A DNA stretch of 64,000 nt, taken from contig JAEPMD010000011.1 of the NCBI GenBank assembly GCA_017644105.1, positions 45,175 to 109,174 of the forward strand, given 5' to 3'. Below the pieces are notes generated by a model. That model ran no database searches. It had not been told where the DNA came from and saw only the letters and a program-made list of their open reading frames with translations. The stretch's first letter is position 1; the number at the start of each line of letters is the position of its first letter. Below are positions 44,619 through 54,130 of the stretch, in pieces. A program made the position numbers and the translations under genes. This stretch comes from Rhizobiaceae bacterium (GTDB taxonomy: Bacteria; Pseudomonadota; Alphaproteobacteria; Rhizobiales; Rhizobiaceae).

Positions 44619-45916
44619 TGAAGGGTTTTGTGATCGCAGCGCCATCTTCCGGCTCTGGTAAAACAACCATCACATTGGGTTTGTTGCGTTTGTTGCGCAA
44701 TCAAGGTTTTCAGGTGACATCTGGAAAGGCGGGCCCCGATTTTATCGACCCGCAATTTCACACGCTTGCACTGGCCAAAGAATGCGTGAATTTTGACCCT
44801 TGGGGCATGCGCGAAGAATTGCTTTTGGATCAAACGGCTGCCGCCACATCTCAAGGCGAGATATTGGTGATCGAAGCCATGATGGGTTTGTTTGATGGGG
44901 CAGCGGACGGCACTGGTTCCGCTGCTGATTTGGCCAAACTCTTGGACTTACCGGTCATTTTGGTGTTGGATTGTGCTAAACTCTCTCACTCAGTGGTGGC
45001 AATTGTGCATGGTTTCCAATCGTTTCGTTCTGACATTGAAATTGCTGGTGTGATTTTGAATAAGGTTGGCAGTTCGCGTCATGAGCATATGTTACGTGAG
45101 GCCATCGAACCGCTCGGCGTAAAAGTATTCGGTGCTGTGATGCGCGATAAGGCTTTATCGCTGCCAGAACGTCATTTGGGCTTGGTGCAAGCCTTTGAGC
45201 ATCCTCTGATGGATCAATTTATTGAACATGCAGCGCGTAAACTCAAAGACGGTGTTGCCGTCGATGATATTATCAATGATTTGGCAGACACATCGCATAA
45301 GCGTGCTGATAGTCTTGGTAAAATACCACCATTGGGTCAACGCATAGCGATCGCCAAAGATTTGGCATTTTCCTTTATCTATCCGCATTTGCTTGAAGGT
45401 TGGAAAGAGCAGGGCGCTGAGATCAGTTTCTTTTCGCCCTTATCGGATGAAGGGCCCGCTGATGATTGTGATGCGGTTTATTTGCCGGGCGGCTATCCTG
45501 AACTTCATGCAGAAGCAATCGCAGAAGCCGACGATTTTCGCAAATCTATGCTCAATGTGGCACAACGCGGAGCAAAGATTTACGGTGAATGCGGAGGCTA
45601 TATGACTTTGGGCGAGGGGCTGATTGATGCCGATGACAATCATCACCGCATGCTTGGGCTGCTGCCAGTTGAAACCAGCTTTGCCGAGCGAAAGCGAAAT
45701 CTTGGGTATCGCAATGTCAAAGTGAAGTCAGACTTTTTCGGTGTCTCGAATTTCACCGCCCATGAGTTTCACTATTCAACCGAAGTTAAGAACAGCGGAA
45801 AAGCGCCGCTCTTTTCAGCCACGGATGCTTTGGGGCGTGATTTGGGTTCATTTGGTGCACAAGTTGGAAATATTGCGGGTTCGTATTTGCACATCATTGA
45901 TCGGGCGGATGGGTAA
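44618..45916 (+). CDS. cobB: Hydrogenobyrinic acid / cobyrinate a,c-diamide synthase
   Basis: Glutamine-dependent amidation of side chains a and c. 432 residues: ATP-binding APSSGSGKTT at residues 7-16, MGLFDGA near 86, glutaminase domain from about 240 with LPGGYPELHAE and catalytic Cys in YGECGGYMTLG near 326, and HEFHYS near 385. One-base overlaps with cobA and cobC (TGATG, TAATG) indicate one transcript. Confidence 0.96.
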   Translation: MKGFVIAAPSSGSGKTTITLGLLRLLRNQGFQVTSGKAGPDFIDPQFHTLALAKECVNFDPWGMREELLLDQTAAATSQGEILVIEAMMGLFDGAADGTGSAADLAKLLDLPVILVLDCAKLSHSVVAIVHGFQSFRSDIEIAGVILNKVGSSRHEHMLREAIEPLGVKVFGAVMRDKALSLPERHLGLVQAFEHPLMDQFIEHAARKLKDGVAVDDIINDLADTSHKRADSLGKIPPLGQRIAIAKDLAFSFIYPHLLEGWKEQGAEISFFSPLSDEGPADDCDAVYLPGGYPELHAEAIAEADDFRKSMLNVAQRGAKIYGECGGYMTLGEGLIDADDNHHRMLGLLPVETSFAERKRNLGYRNVKVKSDFFGVSNFTAHEFHYSTEVKNSGKAPLFSATDALGRDLGSFGAQVGNIAGSYLHIIDRADG

Positions 45917-46905
45917 TGAAGATCGAGCACGGGGGAAATCTAGAAGAAGCCATTAAAGTCTATGGTGGCGAGCGATCTGAATGGATCGATATTTCAACAG
46001 GAATAAGCCCGTTTACTACGCCTATGCCTGAAATCAGCCTTGACGACTGGCAGAGATTACCAGAACCCTCTTCGCTGTCGGAATTGGCTCATTTAGCTCA
46101 GCGATATTATGGCGCTGATCAAAAATGCGTCGTCACATCAGGTTCTCAATTTGTGATTAATCATCTGCCTGATTTGCTCGAAGGTGATGTCGGTATCGTC
46201 GAGCCTACATATGGCGAATATGCCGGTGCTTTCGCGCGACAAAACCGTCATTTTACGTCGATTAGTTCCATCGATGACATTGGTGATGTGCAATCCATCA
46301 TCCTTGCCAATCCGAATAATCCAACGGGTCGAGTATTCTCTCGGGATGAGCTGTTAAATCTGGCTGCGAAGCTCTCAGCCCGTGGCGGATATTTGGTTGT
46401 CGATGAAGCCTTTTGTGATGTGTGTGATCAAGCGGCCATGTTGTCAGGGAACTCAATTGATAATCTGATCGTGTTGCGATCGTTCGGCAAATTTTTTGGT
46501 CTCGCTGGTGCACGAATTGGCTTTGTCTTTGCGCAGGATAATATTTTGCATCAGATTGAACAATTACAGGGCCCTTGGGCCATATCTGGTCCCAGCATGG
46601 CTGTTGCCAAACATGTATTAATGTCAAACCATATCCATCAAGATCTGTTGAAAAAGATCACGACCCGACATACGGACATGTTAAATATGCTCAAAGATAC
46701 TGGAGTTGAGATTATTGGGGGTACCAAATTGTTTATGCTTGTCGGTCATGAAAATGCAATTGATCTGCATGCATATTTGTTGAAGCATAAAATCCTCACC
46801 AGAAAATTTAGTTATCATTCCAAATGGTTACGTTTGGGATTAACCCGTGATCAGGAGGAGGATGGCCGTTTGAGAGATGCAATATCATCCTTTGTTGATC
46901 GGTGA
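45916..46905 (+). CDS. cobC: Threonine-phosphate decarboxylase-type aminotransferase CobC
   Basis: PLP enzyme that supplies (R)-1-amino-2-propanol phosphate for the nucleotide loop. 329 residues with HGGNLEEA at the N-terminus (typical of CobC/CobD), ANPNNPTGRVFSRDEL near 133, VDEAFCDV near 161 and the PLP lysine in RSFGKFFGLAGARIGF near 188. Overlaps cobD by four bases. Confidence 0.94.
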   Translation: MKIEHGGNLEEAIKVYGGERSEWIDISTGISPFTTPMPEISLDDWQRLPEPSSLSELAHLAQRYYGADQKCVVTSGSQFVINHLPDLLEGDVGIVEPTYGEYAGAFARQNRHFTSISSIDDIGDVQSIILANPNNPTGRVFSRDELLNLAAKLSARGGYLVVDEAFCDVCDQAAMLSGNSIDNLIVLRSFGKFFGLAGARIGFVFAQDNILHQIEQLQGPWAISGPSMAVAKHVLMSNHIHQDLLKKITTRHTDMLNMLKDTGVEIIGGTKLFMLVGHENAIDLHAYLLKHKILTRKFSYHSKWLRLGLTRDQEEDGRLRDAISSFVDR

Positions 46906-47885
46906 CGGACCATCATCTTCTTATTCTTCTACTTGCGATAATCTTGGACATGGTCGTCGGTGACCCGGACTGGCTATGGCGTAAGTTTCCACATCCGGTT
47001 GTTGGCTTTGGTAAAGTCATATCCATACTCGATCAACGTCTCAATCGCATCAGAGACAACCGCCAAATGCGCAAGAAACTCGGTATTCTCGCACTGGCGA
47101 TCATGCTCTTGCTGGCTTTGGTTGCCGGACTTTTATTGGTTGGTTTATTTGGTCAGCTCGGACTAATTGGGTTTGCCATTGAGATCGTTATGGTGGCGGT
47201 TTTAATTGCGCAGAAGAGTATGTCTGACCATATCAACGCGATCATCGAACCACTGTCGACGGGTGATATCGAAGGTGCTCGAACCGCGGTGAGTATGATT
47301 GTCGGGCGCCAGACGGCTGAGATGGAAACATCTGATGTTACGCGCTCCTCCATTGAAAGTTTGGCAGAAAATTTCTCAGATGGCGTTGTCGCACCAATAT
47401 TTTGGTATGCTATTTTGGGGCTCCCAGGTATTTTGATGTATAAAATGCTCAACACAGCAGATAGCATGATCGGACATAAAACGGTCGAGCATGAAGATTT
47501 TGGCTGGGCATCAGCCAAACTAGATGATGTCGCCAATTGCTTGCCCGCAAGAATTTCCGCATTGCTGATCGCAATGGCGGCGCTCATCTCACTTGGTGTC
47601 CAGTCTTTCAAAAACGCGATTTGGACGGTGTTGAACAATGCGTCGCTGCATCGTTCACCCAATGCAGGCTGGCCGGAAACGGCGATGGCTGGAGCGCTTG
47701 GCATCGTTCTATCTGGTCCAAGAACCTATAATGGTAAGATCACGCATGAGCCTTATCTTAATCCCACCGGGCGTCTAAAACTCACGCATTTGGACCTTGA
47801 AGCAGCGTCAAAATTGTTTTGGTTGGCTTGCGTAATCGAAGCCGTAATTGTCTTCTTTGTTCTTCTAACTAGCGTTTGGGCTTAA
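46902..47885 (+). CDS. cobD: Adenosylcobinamide-phosphate synthase (CobD/CbiB)
   Basis: Membrane protein that joins adenosylcobyric acid with aminopropanol phosphate. 327 residues starting with GTG in a GTGA overlap with cobC. Motifs: DMVVGDPDWLWRKFPHPVVGFGK near the N-terminus (given here as D17 to about K38), ESLAENFSDGVVAPIFWY near 150, NTADSMIGHK near 186, and SPNAGWPETAMAGAL near 250. About four to five membrane segments. Last gene of the cobA-cobD operon. Confidence 0.95.
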   Translation: MTDHHLLILLLAIILDMVVGDPDWLWRKFPHPVVGFGKVISILDQRLNRIRDNRQMRKKLGILALAIMLLLALVAGLLLVGLFGQLGLIGFAIEIVMVAVLIAQKSMSDHINAIIEPLSTGDIEGARTAVSMIVGRQTAEMETSDVTRSSIESLAENFSDGVVAPIFWYAILGLPGILMYKMLNTADSMIGHKTVEHEDFGWASAKLDDVANCLPARISALLIAMAALISLGVQSFKNAIWTVLNNASLHRSPNAGWPETAMAGALGIVLSGPRTYNGKITHEPYLNPTGRLKLTHLDLEAASKLFWLACVIEAVIVFFVLLTSVWA

Positions 47886-47978
47886 CCATAGATAAAGCTT
47901 CAACTGGTAATTGTCCCATAATTCCGCTATTTTTAGTGTCAATTACTTATATTTTTTGAAATTGTGGGGAGTTTCACC

Positions 47979-48404
47979 ATGCGTAATTTTTTGGCAGCAC
48001 TCGCTGTTGTGTTTATGATTTTACCTGCCTCCAATGCGATTGCAGCGCCTTTGGAAGCCCGTATCGATTTGTCATCTCAGACAATGGTGGTCAAAAAGAA
48101 CGGGAAAGTAAAATATAGATGGAAGATTTCGAGCGGCCGTAAAGGCTATAGCACACCAACAGGTCGTTGGTCGGCAAAATGGTTGTCTAAGCATCACCGC
48201 TCGCGCAAATATAACAATGCGCCAATGCCATATGCGGTGTTTTTCCATGGTGGTTATGCGGTGCACGGTACAGACGCGATCTCACGTCTTGGACGACCAG
48301 CATCACACGGCTGCATCCGTTTGCACCCGGAAAATGCATCCAAGTTTTATAATCTTGTTGAGCGTACAGGTTTGAAAAACACACGCGTTGTGATCAAGCA
48401 TTAA
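47979..48404 (+). CDS. L,D-transpeptidase (YkuD family)
   Basis: Exported enzyme that makes 3-3 crosslinks in peptidoglycan or anchors proteins to it. 141 residues from ATG 47979 (GGGGAG seven bases upstream). Signal peptide residues 1-22 (ending IAA). The catalytic motif HGTDAISRLGRPASHGCIRLH (His near 90, Cys in SHGCIRL near 107) is complete. The YkuD domain fills almost the whole mature protein. Confidence 0.92.
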   Translation: MRNFLAALAVVFMILPASNAIAAPLEARIDLSSQTMVVKKNGKVKYRWKISSGRKGYSTPTGRWSAKWLSKHHRSRKYNNAPMPYAVFFHGGYAVHGTDAISRLGRPASHGCIRLHPENASKFYNLVERTGLKNTRVVIKH

Positions 48405-48431
48405 ACGCAAAAACATATGTTTGAAAATATG

Positions 48432-48465
48432 CCCTTGCCGGTTTTTGATCGGTGAGGGTTTTTTT
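48432..48465 (+). terminator. Terminator of the L,D-transpeptidase gene
   Basis: CCCTTGCCG pairs with CGGTGAGGG around a short T-rich loop, followed by seven T. It touches the end of the convergent lpxXL gene. Confidence 0.75.
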
Positions 48466-49405
48466 ATATGGTGTGTTTAATGTTCCATCGGTCGTGGAAC
48501 CATTGCCATTGACCAGGATATTCACGCACCCATTCTTCGACTTTGTCATTGAGTAATTGAGACGTGGCCGGAATATCGATCTCGCCATTGTGTGTTTTGG
48601 GGAGATCAATGGCAGGTTCAAGCTCAAGTCTAAAGCGTCCTTGGGGCAATCGAACGCAGCGCGCCGGGAACACATCACATTTGTATTGGCGCGCGAGTTT
48701 TGCCAGAAGCGGATTTGTTTTTACGGTATGGCCGAAGAATTGTGTTTCTCCACCCTTAGAGAATTTTTGATCAACTAACATTCCGACACCGCCACCGCTG
48801 TCGAGTTTGCGTGCTAAATTCCATGCAGCGCCTGCCGTTGAGGCAACAAGGTCTTTCATATGCTCGCCACGTGCTGCAAGTACCTTTTCGGCTATGTATT
48901 TGTTGTTTGGTGGGCGGAAAAGCGCACTAACGCTCAAATCAAAGCGCTGAGATATTATGGGGAGAAGCTCGAAGTTACCACTATGAATGGTAAAAACAAT
49001 AAAAGGCCGTTTATTCTCTACGAGATCTAAGAAGACCTCCCGCCCTATCACTTCAATATTGCTTTTTTCGTCTGAGTCGGGATCGAAAACAGATATTTGG
49101 TCGAGATAGACATATTCCGCAGCCAAACGCGCCATATTCGTCCACATTTCCAATGCGATCTGTTCACGTTCGACATCTGTTTTTTCAGGAAAAGCGAGCT
49201 GCAGGTTTTTTATTGCAAGTTTGTGGCGTTTTGTCTTTGGACCAACGATTTTTGCAAGGCGCCCCATCACATTCAACGCAGTTTTCATCGGCATGAGACG
49301 AAGGACAAACAACAGCACTAGAACAAATTGCGCCACAATCCAATCGCTGGCATTTTTTGCGAATTTTCTAAATTCTGCGACACATCTTCTGACAAGTTTT
49401 GTCAA
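48464..49405 (-). CDS. lpxXL: Lipid A very-long-chain acyltransferase (LpxXL, HtrB/LpxL family)
   Basis: Transfers a 27-hydroxyoctacosanoyl-type very-long-chain acyl group from AcpXL to lipid A. 313 residues; N-terminal membrane helix about 23-40; catalytic motif His-x4-Glu in TIHSGNFELL near 140; DQKFSKGGETQFFG near 210 and FPARCVRL near 245. Starts with TTG at 49405 with a weak site. Position at the end of an acpXL-fabZ-fabF-fabF-adh run, as in Rhizobium, is the main reason for calling it LpxXL rather than LpxL. Confidence 0.88.
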   Translation of the reverse strand: MTKLVRRCVAEFRKFAKNASDWIVAQFVLVLLFVLRLMPMKTALNVMGRLAKIVGPKTKRHKLAIKNLQLAFPEKTDVEREQIALEMWTNMARLAAEYVYLDQISVFDPDSDEKSNIEVIGREVFLDLVENKRPFIVFTIHSGNFELLPIISQRFDLSVSALFRPPNNKYIAEKVLAARGEHMKDLVASTAGAAWNLARKLDSGGGVGMLVDQKFSKGGETQFFGHTVKTNPLLAKLARQYKCDVFPARCVRLPQGRFRLELEPAIDLPKTHNGEIDIPATSQLLNDKVEEWVREYPGQWQWFHDRWNIKHTI

Positions 49406-49427
49406 TGGATATCCAATTCGCTGATGA

Positions 49428-50453
49428 TTAGAACTTTAAAATGATTTTGCCAAAGACTTGGCGAGTTTCCATGCGTTCCAAGGCCTTATGGATATTTTCC
49501 ATATCCACCTCGGTATCAATGACGGGTTCGACCAGACCTTGAGACATTTTCATCATTGCGTTTTTCATGTTGTCCATGGTGCAACCAAATGATCCCATGA
49601 GTTTGAGTTGTTGTTGGAACAACATCATCAAGTTGATTTGTGTAGATACGCCGGAAGTCGAACCGCATGTTACCAAGCGACCACCTTTTTTGAGGCTAAA
49701 CATTGAGCCGGCCCAAGTGTCGGCGCCTACATGTTCAAACACCACATCAACACCTTGTTTTTTGGTGATTTTTCTGACGCGACCTTCAAAGCGATCTTCG
49801 CGATAATTAATCACGTAATCTGCTCCGAGTGCTTTGGCTTTTTCGATTTTATCGTCTGAACCCACTGTCGTGATGACAGTACAGCCCATCTTTTTCGCCA
49901 ATTGGATAGCGGCTGTGCCTATGCCGGAACCGCCTGCATGGATCAAGATCCATTCGCCTGGCTGAAGCTTTGCATTGTCAAATAGCATGTGCTCGACAGT
50001 TCCAAAGGTTACAGGCGCAAGGGCTGCGCCAATTGCATCAACATTTGGCGGCGCCGGCACCAGCAAGCGAGCAGGGTAGTTCACGCGTTCACGAGCAAAG
50101 CCATCAAGGTGAAAACCATGAACACCGCCAACTTCTGTACAAAGATTATCGCGGCCGTCCTGGCAGTTTTTACAAAGTCCACAAACTCGCGCGCCATAAA
50201 TGGAAACGAGTTGTCCTGGTACGAGACCTGCGGTTCCTGGACCAACTTCTTCAACAACGCCAGAGGCTTCCGCACCAATAACCAATGGCATTTTGCGCTT
50301 AGCAAAAGCCATGCCGCGCCAACCCCAAACATCGATATGGTTGAGCGCCACTGCCTTGATAGAAAGTTTAACCTCGCCAACGCCCGGAGCGCCCGGTTCA
50401 TCGACCTCAGTGATCTCAAGTTTGCGGTCTTCGACCAATTGCAGCGCGCGCAT
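49428..50453 (-). CDS. Zinc-type alcohol dehydrogenase of the lpxXL cluster
   Basis: MDR-superfamily oxidoreductase, 341 residues from ATG 50453 (AGGA seven bases upstream). GroES-like catalytic domain with VIGAEASGVVEEVG, structural-zinc cysteines in CGLCKNCQDGRDNLC (about residues 90-104), and NAD(P) motif HAGGSGIGTAAIQLAKKMG near 168. Catalytic-zinc ligands are less clear. In rhizobia the same gene sits between fabF and lpxXL and is needed for normal very-long-chain acylation; the reaction is not established. Confidence 0.88.
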   Translation of the reverse strand: MRALQLVEDRKLEITEVDEPGAPGVGEVKLSIKAVALNHIDVWGWRGMAFAKRKMPLVIGAEASGVVEEVGPGTAGLVPGQLVSIYGARVCGLCKNCQDGRDNLCTEVGGVHGFHLDGFARERVNYPARLLVPAPPNVDAIGAALAPVTFGTVEHMLFDNAKLQPGEWILIHAGGSGIGTAAIQLAKKMGCTVITTVGSDDKIEKAKALGADYVINYREDRFEGRVRKITKKQGVDVVFEHVGADTWAGSMFSLKKGGRLVTCGSTSGVSTQINLMMLFQQQLKLMGSFGCTMDNMKNAMMKMSQGLVEPVIDTEVDMENIHKALERMETRQVFGKIILKF

Positions 50454-50508
50454 CGACAATCCTTGTAGTATTATTGTTTCCCAGCATCATGAAAGTGCTT
50501 GGTTTTAT

Positions 50509-51795
50509 TTATGCTGGGCTAGCTGATATGACAAGACAGGCGTTTTGTCCACCAAATCCAAACGAGTTGGACAGGATTGAGTCCACCTGCATCTCACGTT
50601 TGACGTTCGGAACAACATCCAATTCGATAGCCGTGTCTGGATTGTCATAATTGATAGTCGGCGGCAGCGTCCCTGTTTTGATGGTCATAACGGAGAATAT
50701 GGCTTCTACCGCACCGGCAGCTGTAAGTGTGTGCCCAATCATGGATTTGTTTGAAGAGACCGGGATTTTGCTCAGATTGTCGCCAAACACATTATGAAGC
50801 GCAAGATACTCCATTTTATCATTTTCAGGTGTTGATGTGCCATGCGCGTTGATATAGCCAATGTCTTCTGGCTTGATCCCGGCATCATCGAGTGCTGCAT
50901 GAATGGCCGCCATTGCTGGCGCAGCATCCGGTGAAGAACGCGTTCTATGGAAATGATCAGCTTTTTCTCCACAACCTTGAATGACACCATGAATTTTTGC
51001 GCCGCGAGCTGTTGCAGCCTCAAGCGATTCCAATACAAGGGTCGCAGCGCCTTCGGCAATTACAAATCCATCTCTATCTTTAGAAAAGGGTTTCGATGCT
51101 TTCTCTGGTGGATCATTTTGTGTTGAAAGTGCTGAGAGAAGCGAGAAGCGAATGACTTGCTCAGCGTTCACAGATCCATCCGTTGCAACAGCGAGTGCAC
51201 GATCAGTGCGGCCTTGTTGGATGGCTTCAACGCCAAGCTGGATGGCCGTTGCACCCGATGCACATGCTGTTGACAATGTAACGGGCAATCCACGTGTACC
51301 AAATTTATCGGCTAAACGTTCAGACACCATGCCGAATTGTGATGATTCAAAAAACGAACGCTTTGGCTTATCATGCAAGATATCGAGGAATTTTCTATAA
51401 ACAGACCCTTCCTTTTGTTCTGGCGTTAGTTCTTTAGCGAGTTCAAACCGATCTTCCCAATCCGGTTCTGCAGGCGGAGCTGCAAGAAATAATGGCCCGT
51501 TAAATTCACCATTAATTTCAGCATCCGCCAATGCTTCGACTGTGGTGTTTTCTGCCAAAATATAAGTGCGATCAACGATTGAGTTTGCCTCAGCGCCGAT
51601 GAAATCAACACTGCCGCAGATGAGCGTGGATAGCTCATTTGTGGCAAAGCGTTCAATTTTATGGATCCCGGAGATGCCAGAGCTAAGCTTATTCCAGTTT
51701 TCTTCCAAGCCTTCGCCCAAAGAAGATACAACGCCCATGCCAGTAACAACGACGATGGGCCGGCCCATATGATCTGTAAATGCAGGTGATGTCAT
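50509..51795 (-). CDS. 3-oxoacyl-ACP synthase of the VLCFA cluster (FabF1XL, catalytic)
   Basis: Chain-elongating ketosynthase, 428 residues. The Cys-His-His triad is complete: Cys in LSTACASGATAIQLG (about residue 178), His in NAHGTSTPEND (about 322) and His in SNKSMIGHTLTAAGAVEA (about 357). Longer than FabF because of an insertion near residues 95-160. It builds the C28 chain on AcpXL. Its partner upstream lacks two of these residues. Confidence 0.92.
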   Translation of the reverse strand: MTSPAFTDHMGRPIVVVTGMGVVSSLGEGLEENWNKLSSGISGIHKIERFATNELSTLICGSVDFIGAEANSIVDRTYILAENTTVEALADAEINGEFNGPLFLAAPPAEPDWEDRFELAKELTPEQKEGSVYRKFLDILHDKPKRSFFESSQFGMVSERLADKFGTRGLPVTLSTACASGATAIQLGVEAIQQGRTDRALAVATDGSVNAEQVIRFSLLSALSTQNDPPEKASKPFSKDRDGFVIAEGAATLVLESLEAATARGAKIHGVIQGCGEKADHFHRTRSSPDAAPAMAAIHAALDDAGIKPEDIGYINAHGTSTPENDKMEYLALHNVFGDNLSKIPVSSNKSMIGHTLTAAGAVEAIFSVMTIKTGTLPPTINYDNPDTAIELDVVPNVKREMQVDSILSNSFGFGGQNACLVISASPA

Positions 51796-51823
51796 GTGGA
51801 TTTCCTTACCTTACACTTTTCGC

Positions 51824-53020
51824 TTAAGCTTTTGACAATGTTGCCAAACCTTCGGAACGATGGTGACCAACACTGGTGACAACCGCTTTCGTTGCCGATT
51901 TCGACATTGGCGCATCAAGATCTTCTGCAAATGGTGCAATTTGCACGTCATTTTTAAGCGCAATGGCGCCAAGCGCCAGACCCAATGGGAATTGTGCTTC
52001 CAATGTATGGCCAAACACTGCACTTGTGGTTCTGATCGCTGAATTTGCATGATGCGATGTGAGATAATTTTTCTCCAGTTGCATCGCTTGACTGCGGCCA
52101 CTTGTGCCGGACAAGACCAAAGTATCTGCATCATCTGATGCATTTAGTTCAGTGTTAAGTCGGGTCATACGTTTATTAAATGCAGCTTCATCTCGTGCAC
52201 CTGCATCACCTAACACGCCGTCTATTGTCGCATAAATTTTTGCGCTGCGCGCTGTCGCATGTTCTTTTGATTCTAAAATCAAGAATACACCGGCTGAGCC
52301 GAACACAATGCCACGTTTATCATCGCGTTGCCAAATGGGTCGGGCAGGGGATGTTTCAAGCGCGTTTACCGCTTCAATCACATAAAGATAATCCTCGCGC
52401 TCGGCAACGAAGGCGCCGCCAACGAGGCAATGGGTGGATGAACCTGCTTGAATGCGCGCGACGGCTGTTTCAATTGACGAGACACCTGAACCTTCTTCAC
52501 CCATAAAGGTACGAGAAGAACCGGTGACTTTGTGCACAATTGAGATATTGCCGGCCATTAAGTTCGATAATTGCGACAAGAACAGCGTTGGGCGAACTTC
52601 AGTTCGCAGCTTTTCATTTAAAAGGACATCTTTGTCATTTCGCTTAAGCGATTCTTCGATTATGATTGTATCGACATCGGAGTCGCGCTCACCGCCGCCG
52701 CCACAGACAATCATGTCCATGGTTGAACACGCATCTGCATCTTCTTTGAAACCGGCATCATCAAGCGCTAGACCAGCTGCATAGACACCCAGCTTTTGCC
52801 AATTGCCCATTTGACGCTGATCACCGCGGCGTGGAATTTGTTCGTTCCAGTCAATCTCCGGCATGGGATGTAATGGATAGGGTGGAATGAGTTGGTCGTT
52901 AACAGCTGGTGCGATTGCGCCGCTATTTAGCAGCTCTTCATGTGCGCCGACACCAACACCAAGGGATGTGACAAGCCCAATGCCAGTGATGACAACATCA
53001 TTCTTGCTTTTTGTATTCAT
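51824..53020 (-). CDS. Ketosynthase-like protein lacking catalytic residues (FabF2XL)
   Basis: 398 residues from ATG 53020 (AGGGA seven bases upstream). The thiolase fold is evident (VVITGIGLVTSLGVGVG, GVYAAGLALDDAGF, VGGAFVAEREDYL, FGHTLEAQFPLGLALGA). The nucleophile region reads TGSSRTFMGEEGSG with no cysteine, and the usual HGTST segment reads LSGTSGRSQ with no histidine; only the third histidine (GHTLEA) remains. This is the pattern of a chain-length factor, a non-catalytic partner of a ketosynthase. With the active FabF1XL downstream, a heterodimer that sets the C28 chain length is likely (inference). Confidence 0.85.
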   Translation of the reverse strand: MNTKSKNDVVITGIGLVTSLGVGVGAHEELLNSGAIAPAVNDQLIPPYPLHPMPEIDWNEQIPRRGDQRQMGNWQKLGVYAAGLALDDAGFKEDADACSTMDMIVCGGGGERDSDVDTIIIEESLKRNDKDVLLNEKLRTEVRPTLFLSQLSNLMAGNISIVHKVTGSSRTFMGEEGSGVSSIETAVARIQAGSSTHCLVGGAFVAEREDYLYVIEAVNALETSPARPIWQRDDKRGIVFGSAGVFLILESKEHATARSAKIYATIDGVLGDAGARDEAAFNKRMTRLNTELNASDDADTLVLSGTSGRSQAMQLEKNYLTSHHANSAIRTTSAVFGHTLEAQFPLGLALGAIALKNDVQIAPFAEDLDAPMSKSATKAVVTSVGHHRSEGLATLSKA

Positions 53021-53044
53021 CAAGGTTTCCCTATATGTGAATTT

Positions 53045-53533
53045 TTAAGATTGTGCGCCAGCTTTGTATGTATCTATCGCATCTTGCAGGCTTACTCTCT
53101 CCGCGAGCTCCATAATATGCTCAAGAGTTGGCACCTCGTCAAATGATCGCGTTGCAAATTTAAGCTGACTATTACAAACGCGTTTTCCATCCACTGAAAT
53201 CGAACATTTTGAGACGACGAAACCTGAGCCTTGATGTTCAATTTTTGAATTGATCTGAAGGGTTTCCGATGGATTTACAAATTGGCGCATTTTGGCCGTA
53301 TCGACGGACATTAAGAACGGCATGACTTTAAATTCAGACAATGCCATATATAAAATGCCGGAGGCTTGCGCCATGCTTTCGATTAACAGAACACCCGGCA
53401 TGAGCGGCATGCCGGGGAAATGACCCTCAAATATCGGGCTTTTTTCGGGAACAACAGATTCCACCACAATGCTCTGATCCGCAAAGTCAATGCTTTTGAC
53501 GTGATCAAGCATTTGAAAATATTCTAAAAGCAT
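53045..53533 (-). CDS. 3-hydroxyacyl-ACP dehydratase (FabZ-like) of the VLCFA cluster
   Basis: Hot-dog-fold dehydratase, 162 residues. Active-site His in FEGHFPGMPLMPGVLLIE (about residue 38) and Glu in the same helix (about 52). The C-terminal ~25 residues extend beyond FabZ. Sits between acpXL and the two ketosynthase genes, so it serves very-long-chain fatty acid synthesis. Confidence 0.9.
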   Translation of the reverse strand: MLLEYFQMLDHVKSIDFADQSIVVESVVPEKSPIFEGHFPGMPLMPGVLLIESMAQASGILYMALSEFKVMPFLMSVDTAKMRQFVNPSETLQINSKIEHQGSGFVVSKCSISVDGKRVCNSQLKFATRSFDEVPTLEHIMELAERVSLQDAIDTYKAGAQS

Positions 53534-53562
53534 CGTGTCAGACCTGAACTAGACGAAACAAA

Positions 53563-53841
53563 TTAGTCTTTTGCTGCTCTTAGCTCATCAATTTTGCCAC
53601 AGAGATTTTTCAAAATGAAGTAATCATCTGCATCGGCTTTGCCGTCATTGATTTCCTGAGTCCACTGCTCAAGCGGGACTTTGATGCCAAATTCTTTATC
53701 AATGGCGAAAACGATATCCAAAAAGTCCAAGCTATCGATACCCAAATCATCCACAGTGTTACTGTCTGGAGTGATTGTCTCTAGGTCGATCTCGCTGGTT
53801 TCGGCAATGATTTCTGCAACTTTGTTAAACGTCTCAGACAC
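53563..53841 (-). CDS. acpXL: Acyl carrier protein AcpXL
   Basis: Dedicated carrier for very-long-chain fatty acids of lipid A. GTG 53841 is chosen as start: GAGG lies about ten bases upstream and the product is then 92 residues, the length I recall for rhizobial AcpXL; an ATG at 53856 would add five residues without a ribosome-binding site. Phosphopantetheine Ser37 in GIDSLDFLD. Acidic four-helix protein. First gene of the acpXL-lpxXL operon. Confidence 0.93.
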   Translation of the reverse strand: MSETFNKVAEIIAETSEIDLETITPDSNTVDDLGIDSLDFLDIVFAIDKEFGIKVPLEQWTQEINDGKADADDYFILKNLCGKIDELRAAKD

Positions 53842-54130
53842 GGAATGGAACCTCATGTATTTTCGTATTTGTCGCGAAGCTATAGTGAACTACGCACAAA
53901 AAGCCAATGATTAATTGCACTAAGTATGGATATTGAACATATTCTCTGGTGCTTGGTGTGTTTAAAAATGAAAAAAACGCAGAAACCTTCATTCCTGTGC
54001 AAATTGGCTTTTACATTTAATTGTGGTGGTACTATGAACAAAATACAGGGGTATTACGCAGATAGATTAGAAAAATGTGTGTGATGCGAGATATAACTGG
54101 TGCTAATGCCAGAGAAACAAGGGAATTATT

